NCBI GenBank assembly: GCA_035764005.1
Contig: DASTZZ010000017.1
Coordinates: 33,555-97,554 of the forward strand
Source of the DNA: Terriglobales bacterium
GTDB taxonomy: Bacteria > Acidobacteriota > Terriglobia > Terriglobales > Acidobacteriaceae
Reading direction: 5' to 3'
Length of the DNA: 64,000 nt
Shown: positions 1-8,474 of the stretch, piece by piece
Position numbering within the stretch: position 1 is the first letter of the stretch
Layout: each line of letters opens with the position of its first letter
Notes under the pieces: model-generated
The model's input: only the letters and a program-made list of their open reading frames with translations
Told to the model about the DNA's origin: nothing
The model's database searches: none
Position numbers and translations under genes: made by a program

Positions 1-353
1 GCGCGATGATTGGTGCCCTCCACTACGATTACGTCTAAATTGATTTTCGGGATCGAGACGCGGGTGAGGCCGTCCTCTTCGACAGCCTTCACGCTGGTCT
101 TCGTTGTTGCTACGCTCTTCTGCTGCTCCTGCCATTCGCGCTGGAGCACCTTCTGCTCGTGGTACATCGCCCAGTATTCCGAGCCGACGTAGCCGAGAAT
201 GCCAACCCCGATCAGCATCAGGATCGCCGAGAGTCGCTGGCGAACAACCAGCCGGCGCAGCTTCTGCCACTCCGGGCGCTTCGTCAGCTCGTGTCGATGA
301 GCCCAAATTGACTGAGCAATGTTGGGCATCTTTGCTGGGTCAAATCTCTGCAT
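1..353 (-). CDS. sortase (class D-like), C-terminus beyond window edge
   Basis: The frame runs off the left edge, so only about the first 117 residues are seen. They show a basic cytoplasmic N-terminus, one membrane segment at residues 42-60, a linker, and then the stretch TRVSIPKINLDVIVVEGTNH, which is the usual first strand of the sortase fold. Sortases are membrane-anchored transpeptidases that cut an LPxTG-like signal and join the protein to an acceptor. The catalytic His, Cys and Arg lie outside the window and cannot be checked. The gene lies 54 bases behind a small exported protein with a sorting-signal-like tail, its likely substrate. No good ribosome site precedes the ATG at 353; an in-frame GTG lies 9 bases upstream and an ATG at codon 9. 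The family call is good; the class is tentative. Confidence 0.8.
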   Translation of the reverse strand, partial: MQRFDPAKMPNIAQSIWAHRHELTKRPEWQKLRRLVVRQRLSAILMLIGVGILGYVGSEYWAMYHEQKVLQREWQEQQKSVATTKTSVKAVEEDGLTRVSIPKINLDVIVVEGTNHR

Positions 354-407
354 AGGAGACACAAAAGCGCCGCAGAGGTTTGGATGCAGAAATCCAGAGC
401 AGCGCGA

Positions 408-980
408 TTATTTGTGAACTGGGCGGGTACGCAGGGCAGAGATGACGCCGCCTACGAGAATACCGAATCCGATAATGGAGAGCAGCGGCAGCGAGCCATT
501 GCCGTTTGGCAGGTCATTCGCCAAAGGCTGCGGCAGTGGCGGAAGGTTTGAGCTTTGTGCTCCGGTTGCGTTTGCCGCAGTCGCAGTTGCGGCGACGCTA
601 AAGTGGACTTCGGATCGCGTTCCCGAAACGGGAGCACCGTTTGCATCTACGACCTGAACGACAACGTCGTGGGCACCCGGCTTGAGCCCGTTGAAGGTAT
701 AGTTCGATTCGGTCGTCTCGACCGGATCACGGCCATCGATCCGGAGTTCATAAGTAGGGCTACTCGCAGCCTTCGCCGACACTTGCCGATACTGCACGAC
801 AGCGTAGGCTCGGCCCAGTTCTTCGCCCGCCGCCGGGGAAATGATGTGCACTGGAGTTGCAGCAGCCGAGGCCACCTCAGTATCCACAGCGTGGTGCAGT
901 GCCCATGCCCGCCGATGCAGGGCAAAAGGTGTCGCAATCGCGATCAGCAATATGAGGACGGCGATACGAAAGTTTTTCAT
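408..980 (-). CDS. exported protein with LPxTG-like C-terminal sorting signal, probable sortase substrate
   Basis: This 190-residue protein begins with a signal peptide (residues 1-27, ending near RRAWA). Its middle looks like a small beta-sandwich domain (YELRIDGRDPVETTESNYTF and on). It then has a Pro/Ala-rich linker, the motif LPNGN, a hydrophobic segment (LLSIIGFGILVGGVISAL) and a short basic tail RTRPVHK. That tripartite tail has the plan of a sortase sorting signal, with NGN in place of xTG. The sortase gene follows directly on the same strand, which fits the one-sortase, one-substrate pairs seen in some Gram-negative genomes. I do not recognise the middle domain. The substrate assignment is an inference from tail and position. 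Confidence 0.7.
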   Translation of the reverse strand: MKNFRIAVLILLIAIATPFALHRRAWALHHAVDTEVASAAATPVHIISPAAGEELGRAYAVVQYRQVSAKAASSPTYELRIDGRDPVETTESNYTFNGLKPGAHDVVVQVVDANGAPVSGTRSEVHFSVAATATAANATGAQSSNLPPLPQPLANDLPNGNGSLPLLSIIGFGILVGGVISALRTRPVHK

Positions 981-1316
981 GGCGCCCGTACGTTATTACC
1001 TGGTTACTATTTATGAGAACGTAAATACCACCTCTGTCCCTGGCGATTCCATTGCGTTCATGCCTCCGGAATTGCTGACCTGAGCCGGACAAAAGCAGCA
1101 GAATCAAATATTTACTTTCCTTAATACTGCTGGTACTGAGCCGGTTCTCACACCGGCACCTGTGTATACCCTATGCAATTCCGTAGCCTAAGCTCCTGCC
1201 CAGAGTAGAACCTTTTGAATTTTTTTCAGCCAGGAGAGTTCGGCGCAGACGCGTTGGGCCCCTGCAATGCGTCTGCGAGAAACATCCGCTTGTTAGCTAC
1301 GCGAGCCTTAAAGAGA
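981..1316. other. intergenic region with two small hairpins
   Basis: No convincing gene is seen here. A 9-bp inverted repeat, CGCAGACGC at 1244-1252 and GCGTCTGCG at 1269-1277, lies just after the stop of the gene ending at 1317 on the minus strand and may slow or stop its transcription, although no U-tract follows. A shorter one, GCCGGT/ACCGGC, lies near 1139-1156. The rest should hold the promoter of the sortase-substrate gene, but no clear -35/-10 pair was found. Confidence 0.4.
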
Positions 1317-2006
1317 CTACTTGATGACCTTCGTTGGAAGGGTCGCATCTTGGGCTGCAGCAGCTTGGGTCGCGTCGATCACCAAAGGCGAGTGATCGTA
1401 GAAGTTGACGGTTGCCTGCAAGGACTTACGTTTGTCCCAATCATCCCGTGGTACAGGAAAGCTGAAGATGGCCAGGCCTTTCTGATCAACGTTCGCAGGA
1501 ATGCTGGATTCGACTTGAAAAGGTTTCAGATCGGGAATCGCTAACTGCGGGTACGCCTGCACGATGCGTCCGTGGTCGGATGCTGGAGCGGCGTCATCGG
1601 TAAACTCGCCTTTTTCGGTAACCAACTTCGCCTGGAGTCCCTTGATGTACATCGGCTTACCAATCGCGTTCTTCACGTCGAGAGCGATGTTCACCAGCAC
1701 GGAGTCGCTCTTTTCTACGTTTTGATCGATTGTTCCTTCCTGGCCCGGAGCAATCGAGCCCTTCGACTCAATGTGCATCGGCAGTGCAACCACACGGACG
1801 GCAGTGCCCGTTGAGGTCGGGGGCTTTCGCGACGATGCGAGATAGATGCCGAGGACGATTGCGAGCACGGCAGCAGCGACCACCACCGGCACAACCGGAG
1901 GCAGACTCCAGCGTGCGCTGTCGAGCTCTTCGGTTATCGGCACGTGCCCGGCGTCGGGACGCGCATCTTCCGCCTTCTTTACTACTGGACTGGATGGACT
2001 CGACAT
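1317..2006 (-). CDS. membrane-anchored protein of unknown function
   Basis: The 229-residue product has a hydrophilic N-terminal 33 residues, one membrane segment at about residues 36-57, and an outer domain of about 170 residues with regular beta-strand character. That domain contains VEKSDSVLVNIALDVKNAIG, the kind of segment seen in FxLYD or DUF2393-like folds that bind or present extracytoplasmic proteins. I do not recognise the family. A strong ribosome site GAGGAGG ends four bases before the ATG at 2006, so the start is well supported. The gene lies between polX and the sortase pair on the same strand, but the gap of more than 330 bases after it argues against one operon with the sortase. 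Confidence 0.75.
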   Translation of the reverse strand: MSSPSSPVVKKAEDARPDAGHVPITEELDSARWSLPPVVPVVVAAAVLAIVLGIYLASSRKPPTSTGTAVRVVALPMHIESKGSIAPGQEGTIDQNVEKSDSVLVNIALDVKNAIGKPMYIKGLQAKLVTEKGEFTDDAAPASDHGRIVQAYPQLAIPDLKPFQVESSIPANVDQKGLAIFSFPVPRDDWDKRKSLQATVNFYDHSPLVIDATQAAAAQDATLPTKVIK

Positions 2007-2043
2007 AGCGCCTCCTCGAGATGCCTCACCTGGTGCTCTGAAG

Positions 2044-3819
2044 CTAAGATGCTGAATGCTGCTTCCGTGTCACCGACGTATGGACACGTCGCTGCATAGC
2101 CTCTGCAAACTGCGCCGCCGGTAATGTGTTCAAAACGTCGTCGCGTGTAAGCCAGGCACGGCGAGCCTGCACAACGCCGTAACGCATCTTCTCCAGATGT
2201 GAAGTGTGGTGCGAGTCAGTATTGATCACGATCTTTACGCCACGCTCCTTCGCCATCTTCAAGTGGCGATCGCATAGATCCAGACGGTCGGGATATGCGT
2301 TCAACTCCATTGCAACTCCGTATTCGGCGGCAGCGCGCATGATGGCATCGAGGTCGAAATCGTAACCTTCGCGCCGCAATAGGATACGCCCGGTTGGGTG
2401 TCCCAGAATGGAAATGTGATCGCTGGTGATCGCCCGCAGCAGACGGTCGGTCATCTGCTTCGGTTCTTGCTGGAAGTGTGAGTGGACGCTGGCAATAACC
2501 AGATCCATTTCGTCGAGGACGGAGCCGGAAAGATCGAGTTCGCCGTCGGCAAGAATATCAACTTCAATTCCAGCCAGGACTCTGATTCCTTCGGTCTGCT
2601 TTCCAACCGCGCGAATCTTCTTGATGTGTTCCGCCGCGCGCGTATCGTCGAGACCGTTAGCAAAGGCCAGATTCTTCGAGTGATCGGTGATCGCCATGTA
2701 CTCGTAACCGCGTTCGCGTGCGGAGCCGATCATCTCTTCGATGGTGCACCGGCCGTCAGTCTCTGCGGTGTGCATGTGCACGTCGCCGCGAATGTCGCTC
2801 AATTCGATCAACTTCGGCAACGCGTGTTGTGCAGCGGCTTCGATCTCGCCCTGATTTTCGCGAAGCTCGGGAGGAATGTAGTCGAGCTTCAGCGCGGCAT
2901 AGACCTCTTCTTCGGTGGCGCTGGCGATGTGCTTGCCGTCGGAGACACGCGTTAGCGCGTATTCGCTTAGGGTATAACCCATCTTGAGCGCCCGTTGGCG
3001 GATGGAAACGTTGTGCGTCTTCGAGCCGGTGAAATATTGCAACGCCGCGCCAAACGATTCCGGCTTGAGCGTGCGCACATCGACCTGCATCCCACTGCGC
3101 AATTTGAAGCTGACCTTGTTACCGCCCTTGGCAAGGACTTCGGAAATTCCGGGAAAAGTCACAATTCGATCCAGCAATGGGTCGAGCCGTTCATCCGCAC
3201 AGCATGGGCCTGTAATCAGGATGTCGAGATCGCCAACGGTGTCGCGTCCACGGCGCAACGATCCTGCCGCAGTGATCTTCTCAATGCCAGGCATCTCTGC
3301 TAGAAACTCTTTGATTTTTTCCGCTGTGCGTTCGGCGGCATCGAGCAGAAAGCGTCCGGAAATTCGCCGATATTCTTCAATGCCTTTCAGAATTTTCTGC
3401 TCGTGTTTCTCTCCCATTCGCGGGAGCTCGCGAATCTTACCTTCGCGCGCGAGCTTCTCAACACCATCAACATCGCAAATCTGGAAAGCGTCCCAGATGA
3501 GCGCGATTGTCTTCGGGCCGAGCCCTTGGATTTTCAGCAACTCCAGCATGGACGGACGATATTTTTGCAGCAAATCGGCGTGAAGGCCGAAATTGCCTTC
3601 CTTCAAAAGCTGCTGAATGTTCGTAGCCATAGTTTTGCCGATGCCAGGAACTTCGAGCAGCTTCTTCGTGTCCGAAGCTAGGTCCGCGACGCGGTAGGGA
3701 AGTCCTTCGATCGCCTCGGCCGCGCGACGATACGAGCGGATGCGGAAAGGATCGTCTCCGCGAATCTCCATCAGATCGGCGGTTTCGTAGAACACCGCGG
3801 CAATATTCCGGTTTTCCAT
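2044..3819 (-). CDS. polX: DNA polymerase/3'-5' exonuclease PolX
   Basis: The protein is 591 residues long, the usual size for bacterial PolX. Residues 1-180 hold the helix-hairpin-helix 8-kDa and fingers regions (VPGIGKTMA at 57-65, QGLGPKTIA at 98-106). The family X nucleotidyltransferase signature follows: GSLRRGRDTVGDLDI at 186-200, with metal-binding Asp197 and Asp199 and a third carboxylate at Asp247. From about residue 343 a PHP domain begins (DVHMHTAETDG at 346-356), followed by TDHSKN, GIEVDIL, SVHSHF and NTDSHH, the metal-binding residues of the 3'-5' exonuclease. The enzyme fills short gaps in base-excision repair and can trim 3' ends. All recognisable catalytic residues are present. 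It is probably transcribed alone. Confidence 0.95.
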   Translation of the reverse strand: MENRNIAAVFYETADLMEIRGDDPFRIRSYRRAAEAIEGLPYRVADLASDTKKLLEVPGIGKTMATNIQQLLKEGNFGLHADLLQKYRPSMLELLKIQGLGPKTIALIWDAFQICDVDGVEKLAREGKIRELPRMGEKHEQKILKGIEEYRRISGRFLLDAAERTAEKIKEFLAEMPGIEKITAAGSLRRGRDTVGDLDILITGPCCADERLDPLLDRIVTFPGISEVLAKGGNKVSFKLRSGMQVDVRTLKPESFGAALQYFTGSKTHNVSIRQRALKMGYTLSEYALTRVSDGKHIASATEEEVYAALKLDYIPPELRENQGEIEAAAQHALPKLIELSDIRGDVHMHTAETDGRCTIEEMIGSARERGYEYMAITDHSKNLAFANGLDDTRAAEHIKKIRAVGKQTEGIRVLAGIEVDILADGELDLSGSVLDEMDLVIASVHSHFQQEPKQMTDRLLRAITSDHISILGHPTGRILLRREGYDFDLDAIMRAAAEYGVAMELNAYPDRLDLCDRHLKMAKERGVKIVINTDSHHTSHLEKMRYGVVQARRAWLTRDDVLNTLPAAQFAEAMQRRVHTSVTRKQHSAS

Positions 3820-3903
3820 GTCTTAGGCTTGAACGATTCTAAATACTTTCAGAATCGTGCTGCGAAGCTTCGGAGCTCCGTGGCTCCGGAGCTTTCTTTC
3901 CAA

Positions 3904-3931
3904 CAAAAAACCCAGCCAGATCGGCTGGGTT
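3904..3931 (-). terminator. rho-independent terminator of the cold-shock gene
   Basis: Read on the minus strand, the stem AACCCAGCC/GGCTGGGTT (9 bp, 5-base loop) is followed at once by a run of six Ts. It lies about 20 bases after the stop of the cold-shock gene and before polX, so it ends the short cold-shock transcript. Confidence 0.9.
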
Positions 3932-3951
3932 CCTGAGAAGGCTCAAACTCA

Positions 3952-4176
3952 CTAGGAAACCTTGGTCACGCTGTCGGCCTGTGGACCTTTTTGGCCCTGC
4001 ACGATCTCGAACTCGACCTGATCGCCTTCCTGAAGGCTCTTGTAGCCTTCAGTCTTAATTGCGCTGTAGTGAACGAAGACATCCGGCCCATTTTCCTGGC
4101 CGATGAATCCAAACCCTTTGGCATTGTTAAACCACTTGACTGTGCCTTTAATGCGCGTCACTTGCATACCTTCCAT
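3952..4176 (-). CDS. cold-shock domain protein (CspA family)
   Basis: This is a single cold-shock domain of 74 residues that binds single-stranded RNA or DNA and acts as an RNA chaperone. Both nucleic-acid-binding motifs are present: RNP1 as KGFGFI and RNP2 as VFVHY, after the typical strand [11 protein letters not shown]. The ATG at 4176 has AAGGA five bases upstream; a second ATG three codons later (MQVTRIKG) has no properly spaced site. The gene forms its own unit between a consensus-like promoter at 4334-4362 and a strong terminator at 3904-3931. The predicted leader of about 150 bases resembles the long leaders of cspA-type genes, which often carry temperature control. Confidence 0.95.
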   Translation of the reverse strand: MEGMQVTRIKGTVKWFNNAKGFGFIGQENGPDVFVHYSAIKTEGYKSLQEGDQVEFEIVQGQKGPQADSVTKVS

Positions 4177-4333
4177 TTATTCCTTTTTGGGGCCGAACTG
4201 TGCGTTGGGACCCGAACTATCCAGAACATCCCTTGGGGACTGCACAAGGAGAGTTACTCGCATGCCCGAGAAGAGGAGGGGAACGGCACGCCCGTAATTC
4301 TTGGGGGTCCTAGTGAGGTTACTGGTTAGCTAA

Positions 4334-4362
4334 ATTATCAATCACTTTGGAGGTATTGTCAA
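4334..4362 (-). promoter_or_regulatory. sigma-70-type promoter of the cold-shock gene
   Basis: On the minus strand a perfect TTGACA (4357-4362) is separated by exactly 17 bases from GATAAT (4334-4339), five of six matches to the -10 consensus. Transcription would start near 4327 and give a leader of about 150 bases before the ATG at 4176. Confidence 0.8.
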
Positions 4363-4413
4363 AGTAGTACACAGCGGCAAAGAGCCGCAAAGGAAAGCTT
4401 GATAAAGCGTTTT

Positions 4414-5004
4414 CTAAACCGCTGAATCTAACCAGAATAGCGAGGCCAGCGTCTTGGCATCGCGGATACTTCCATTCTGCGCCATCTTCAGAGCGGAGGG
4501 CAGGGTAACGAAGCGCGTCTGGATGCGCTCGTCGTCCTCGGGCTGAGCCTTGCCGCGGGTGAGACTGGTCGCGAGATAGACGTCCATGGTCTCGTCCAGA
4601 ATGCCCGGACTTACATAGAAATGCAGCGCATGTTTCCAACGCTTCGCAGTCAGGCCAGTTTCTTCCAGCAGCTCGCGCTTCGCTGCAACTGCAGGGGATT
4701 CTCCCGGATCGATGTGCCCGGCCGGCAGCTCCCATAAATAATCGTCAGCCGCGTACCGGTATTGGCGCTCCAGCAGGACCCGCGGCGGAGACGTGGAATC
4801 GTCGACCGCCAGAACTACCACTGATCCGTGATGCCGAATGATTTCGCGAAGCGCAACGACTCCCTTGGGCTCGCGAACTTTGTCGGCCACGACGGTGTAC
4901 ACCTTGCCTCGGTAGCCGATCTTGCGCGAGAGGATTTTGGCGTGCTTTGGCTTGGGAAGATCGAGCTTTCTTTTCTTCTTACTGCTCGTACGAGAGGCGG
5001 GCAT
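4414..5004 (-). CDS. NUDIX hydrolase, ADP-ribose pyrophosphatase type
   Basis: The NUDIX box is complete and matches the consensus at every fixed position (GHIDPGE, then seven residues, then RELLEETGL). With the context before it (VLLERQYRYAADDYLWELPAG) it is typical of ADP-sugar pyrophosphatases, which split ADP-ribose into AMP and ribose 5-phosphate. The start is uncertain. The frame is open back to an ATG at 5058, whose codon overlaps the start of the divergent neighbour, and there is another ATG at 5022 with GAGGGA directly against it. I chose 5004 (MPASRTSSKK, 196 residues) because this length fits the family and leaves room for promoters. Confidence 0.88.
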   Translation of the reverse strand: MPASRTSSKKKRKLDLPKPKHAKILSRKIGYRGKVYTVVADKVREPKGVVALREIIRHHGSVVVLAVDDSTSPPRVLLERQYRYAADDYLWELPAGHIDPGESPAVAAKRELLEETGLTAKRWKHALHFYVSPGILDETMDVYLATSLTRGKAQPEDDERIQTRFVTLPSALKMAQNGSIRDAKTLASLFWLDSAV

Positions 5005-5056
5005 GAAGGCATAGGTTAACATTCCCTCGCGGTTCCCATCGAAACGTACCGTCTTC

Positions 5057-5935
5057 ATGCCCGCTAGATCGAAAAGTCAAAAATATGAAATTGCGATCAT
5101 CGGCGCCGGAACTTTGGCCAGCGCTCTGGCGCGCGCGCTCCATTCGAAGGAGTACCGAGTCTCGGAGATCGTGTCGCGATCGAACCCGCAGTCGCTGCGG
5201 CGCGCGCGCATATTGGCCAACCGGATTCAAAGTTCGGCTACAACGATACAAGCTGCCGAGATGTCCGCCGACATCGTTTGGATTTGTGTGCCCGACGACG
5301 CGATTGCCGCCTTGGCTGAACAAATGACCGACGAACGCGACTGGCGCGGCAAGATCGTCGTACATTCGAGCGGCGCTCTCAGCTCCGATACGTTGGAGCT
5401 TCTTCGACGCAAGGGCGCGGAGGTCGCTTCGGCACACCCGCTGATGACTTTCGTTAGTTCCTCCCAACCAAAGCTGAAAGGCGTGCCATTCGCGCTCGAA
5501 GGCACCGCAAAGGCGTTGACTGCGGTCGAGACCATCATCAGTGATTTCGAAGCGCACGCGTTTCGAATTGCGAGGACAGAAAAAGCGGCGTATCACGCCT
5601 TCGGTTTCTTTTCGTCGCCGGGAATCGTGGCGCTCATCGCAGCCGCTATCGAAGTTGGCAAGCTGGCCGGGCTGGAAGGAAAACGAGTTCGGGCGCTAAT
5701 GGAGCCGATCGTGCGACAGACGATCGACAATTGCTTCCGCACTTCACCGCAACAGGCATTCAGCGGACCAGTTCGGCGCGGAGACGTGGAAACCATTCGC
5801 AAGCACCTCAAGGTCCTGGACGAACATCCGGATCTGCTCGATCTCTACGGTTCCCTGGTGCGCATCGCGTTGAAGGATCTTCCGAGCGCGAACACTGACT
5901 CACTACAACGCCTGGTCAACAAAACGCGGCCGTAA
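5057..5935 (+). CDS. Rossmann-fold protein with DUF2520 domain (putative NADP/F420-dependent oxidoreductase)
   Basis: The 292-residue protein opens with a dinucleotide-binding motif (IAIIGAGTLASALARAL, GxGxxxxA type). A strand ADIVWICVPDDAI and an HSSGAL motif follow, which are common to ProC- and F420-reductase-like Rossmann proteins. The C-terminal half (AYHAFGFFSSPGIVALIAAA and on) is the helical DUF2520 dimerisation domain. The family has no settled substrate; a dehydrogenase or reductase role is inferred from fold. Its ATG shares bases with the most upstream possible start of the NUDIX gene on the other strand, and its stop overlaps the frame of the S9 peptidase, suggesting cotranscription with that gene. 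Confidence 0.85.
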   Translation: MPARSKSQKYEIAIIGAGTLASALARALHSKEYRVSEIVSRSNPQSLRRARILANRIQSSATTIQAAEMSADIVWICVPDDAIAALAEQMTDERDWRGKIVVHSSGALSSDTLELLRRKGAEVASAHPLMTFVSSSQPKLKGVPFALEGTAKALTAVETIISDFEAHAFRIARTEKAAYHAFGFFSSPGIVALIAAAIEVGKLAGLEGKRVRALMEPIVRQTIDNCFRTSPQQAFSGPVRRGDVETIRKHLKVLDEHPDLLDLYGSLVRIALKDLPSANTDSLQRLVNKTRP

Positions 5936-6009
5936 TGCGTGAGGAGCACGCGTTGGGTTCCTCCATCGCCCCAGCCATTCGCTTTCATCTTCATGGTAAA
6001 TTCATCGCA

Positions 6010-7980
6010 ATGTTCAAGCTGTTGTTGCTCACCGTTCTACTGTCCCTTCCGGGCTCTTGCCAAAATTCAGCTTCGACACCTCCGATCACTGTTCCGATCA
6101 CCGATCCCAGGCAGATCACGAGCAGAGTGCTGAAAAGGGAAGTACAGCCTTTCTCGATCGAGAAGCTGTACATGACACGTGTGGTTGGCGCCACAAGCTG
6201 GTCGCCTGACGGCAAAGAAGTCGCATTCGTCACAAACATCTCGGGACGAAACAACGTCTGGCTGATGTCGTCGGACGGGGGCTGGCCTTCGCAGCTCACC
6301 ATCAGCGACCAGCGGCAGACCGATCCTGCGTGGTCCCCGAACGGGAAATGGATTTCTTTCGCCTCCGATCATGATGGCGACGAGCAATGGGATCTGTTCC
6401 TGGTTTCGCCGCATACCGGCGAAGTCGTGAATCTCACCAACACTCCCGACGTTGCCGAAGAAGGACAGGCATGGTCGCCGGACTCGCGCTATCTCGCCTA
6501 TATGTGGAAGCCGCGCAGCTCGCCCAATTTTGAGATCGACTTGATGGACGTGCTCACCAAGCGCTACCGCGCCCTGACCAAGGACACGCTTAAGAACCTG
6601 AGCAACACCGGACCAATCTGGTCCGGCGATGGTAAGACGATTGCGTACACGCAGCAGGATGCAGCAGGGAAGAACTCGAACATTTTTCTGCTCGAAGTAG
6701 CCAGCGGTAAAACTACGCTGCTGACACCGCACTCTGACGAGCACAACTACCAGGCAACGGCGTTTTCGCCAGACGGCAAATATCTGCTCATCACCTCCAA
6801 CGCGAAGGGCTACGACAATGCCGCGCTGCTGGAAATCGCTAACACAAAGATTGACTGGCTCACCGATGAGAAATGGGAGGTTGGGTCCGGCACGTTCTCT
6901 CCTGACAGCAAGCGACTCACATGGATCGAAAACGTCGATGGCAATACGCAGATCTTTGTGTACGACATCGCTTCGAAGCAGACGACGATGCTGCCTTTGC
7001 CCGCCGGCGTCAACACGCCGGCAGGATCTGTGACTTCATTTTCGCCCGACGGTCAGCGGCTGCTTTATTACCATAACGGTCCAAACTCGCCGAACGATGT
7101 CTGGGTTTACGACTTCGCCGGCAAGCAATCAAAGCAACTCACGCACTCGTTGCTCGCCGGCTTGAGCGCCGATGATATGGTTGAGCCGTTTCTCGTGCAT
7201 TATCCGAGCCGCGACGGCAAGTGGCAGATTTCCGCTTTTGTTTACGTCCCACACAATGCGCCGCGCGATCATACCCATCCCGCAATTGTGTATATCCACG
7301 GCGGGCCAACGTCGCAGATCGTCAACGGCTTCAATCGTGTGATTCAGTATCTCGCCAATCAGGGATACCTGGTGATCGCGCCCAACTACCGAGGCTCGAC
7401 CGGCTACGGCAAGGAATTCATGGATGCCAATCGCTTCGACATGGGCGGAGGCGATCTCGAGGACGTACTGGCTGCCGCGGACTGGATTCAGAAGACGGGC
7501 TATGTCGATCCCAAGAAGTTGGTTGTCTTGGGCGGCAGCTATGGGGGATACATGACGATGATGGCGCTCACCAAAGCTCCCGATGTGTGGGCCGCAGGCG
7601 TGCCGATTGTCCCATTTGTGAACTGGTTCACCGAGGTACAGAACGAAGATCCTCTACTGCACGAATACGATCTCGCCACCATGGGCGATCCGGTGAAGAA
7701 CAAGGCGCTCTGGGAGGACCGCAGCCCGATCAATTTTGTCGATCGCATCAAAGCTCCGGTGCTGCTGCTGGCCGGAGGCAATGACCCGAGATGTCCGAAG
7801 TCAGAGGCGCAGCAGGTGGCCGATGCCATCAAAAAGCGCGGCGGGACCGTGGAGTTGAAGATCTACGACAACGAAGGCCACGGGTTCGCTCGTGTCGAAA
7901 ATCAGATTGACGCCTACACGCGAGTGGCCGACTTTCTGAAGAAATACGTTCCCGCGCCTCCATGCGGGTGCACTCTATGA
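6010..7980 (+). CDS. S9 family serine peptidase (acylaminoacyl-peptidase/prolyl oligopeptidase type), exported
   Basis: With the start at 6010 the product is 656 residues: a signal peptide (MFKLLLLTVLLSLPGSC), a beta-propeller built from WSPDGK/FSPDSK-type blades to about residue 400, and an alpha/beta-hydrolase domain. The catalytic triad is visible: Ser510 in GGSYGGYM, Asp592 in GGNDPRCP and His624 in NEGHGFAR. Such enzymes cut short peptides, often removing acylated or proline-linked residues. An upstream ATG at 5935 overlaps the stop of the DUF2520 gene and would add 25 residues. I prefer 6010 because it starts directly with the signal peptide, although its ribosome site is weak. The Cys does not sit in a good lipobox, so a soluble periplasmic enzyme is more likely than a lipoprotein. 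Confidence 0.93.
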   Translation: MFKLLLLTVLLSLPGSCQNSASTPPITVPITDPRQITSRVLKREVQPFSIEKLYMTRVVGATSWSPDGKEVAFVTNISGRNNVWLMSSDGGWPSQLTISDQRQTDPAWSPNGKWISFASDHDGDEQWDLFLVSPHTGEVVNLTNTPDVAEEGQAWSPDSRYLAYMWKPRSSPNFEIDLMDVLTKRYRALTKDTLKNLSNTGPIWSGDGKTIAYTQQDAAGKNSNIFLLEVASGKTTLLTPHSDEHNYQATAFSPDGKYLLITSNAKGYDNAALLEIANTKIDWLTDEKWEVGSGTFSPDSKRLTWIENVDGNTQIFVYDIASKQTTMLPLPAGVNTPAGSVTSFSPDGQRLLYYHNGPNSPNDVWVYDFAGKQSKQLTHSLLAGLSADDMVEPFLVHYPSRDGKWQISAFVYVPHNAPRDHTHPAIVYIHGGPTSQIVNGFNRVIQYLANQGYLVIAPNYRGSTGYGKEFMDANRFDMGGGDLEDVLAAADWIQKTGYVDPKKLVVLGGSYGGYMTMMALTKAPDVWAAGVPIVPFVNWFTEVQNEDPLLHEYDLATMGDPVKNKALWEDRSPINFVDRIKAPVLLLAGGNDPRCPKSEAQQVADAIKKRGGTVELKIYDNEGHGFARVENQIDAYTRVADFLKKYVPAPPCGCTL

Positions 7981-7996
7981 GAGGGCCACAGAAGCC

Positions 7997-8027
7997 GTCA
8001 GTACCGTTCGCGGGTAAGCGAATGGGT
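7997..8027 (+). repeat. REP-like hairpin, copy A
   Basis: This copy begins GTCAGTACCGTTCGC and ends GCGAATGGGT, with arms CCGTTCGC and GCGAATGG that pair with one G-T wobble. It lies 17 bases after the stop of the S9 peptidase gene. The same unit recurs at 14705, 16940, 52886, 52934 (inverted) and 51710 (inverted, inside a gene). Confidence 0.8.
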
Positions 8028-8205
8028 CTATGCGAGCAGTCCAGCATTTCCACTGCGTCTTGCGCGGTCCTTGCCTGAGTTCTTGAGCGTCAACTTGGCA
8101 AGCATGAGGCTCTGCTCTCTCAGCCATGCGGATTGTTGGCGTGTGGCGCGAGACCTCTCACGTATCTTTTGCACTCTCGTTATTACGTGCTGTAGCTCGT
8201 TGTCG

Positions 8206-8250
<45 letters not shown>

Positions 8251-8402
8251 CAAAATCATCTCCGCTAGTTGCGTCGGAGTCATACGTTGAATTGCGCCAA
8301 TCAAGCGGTTTCGAAAGCTGAATAGCGAAATCTGATGATTATCGAGTCAAAGTGCCAGATGAGCGATCACCCTCGAGAACCCCGAGCCCTCAGAGCCGCC
8401 AC

Positions 8403-8434
8403 ACTCATCCCGGCTAACGCGGGACGCTACTGAC
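8403..8434 (-). repeat. diverged REP-like hairpin
   Basis: On the plus strand this reads ACTCATCCCGGC, then CGGGACGCTACTGAC. It keeps the outer ACTCA-CCC and TACTGAC ends of the inverted copy at 52934 but has a changed centre. Kinship is plausible but not certain. Confidence 0.4.
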
Positions 8435-8435
8435 A

Positions 8436-8458
8436 CGGACGTGACCTTCGTGTTAACT
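8436..8458 (-). repeat. single arm of the CACGAAGG inverted-repeat family
   Basis: The stretch GTGACCTTCGTGTTAACT (8441-8458) is identical to the right arm that closes the GxxExxY cassette at 12831-12848. No partner arm was found nearby, so this looks like a solo or decayed copy. It sits just upstream of the fad promoter. Confidence 0.7.
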
Positions 8459-8474
8459 GCGATCCAGCATCTAA

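Noticed and set aside
1215..1544. A 109-codon plus-strand frame beside the unknown membrane protein
   Set aside because: It overlaps the well-started minus-strand gene (GAGGAGG site) over most of its length and has no recognisable fold.
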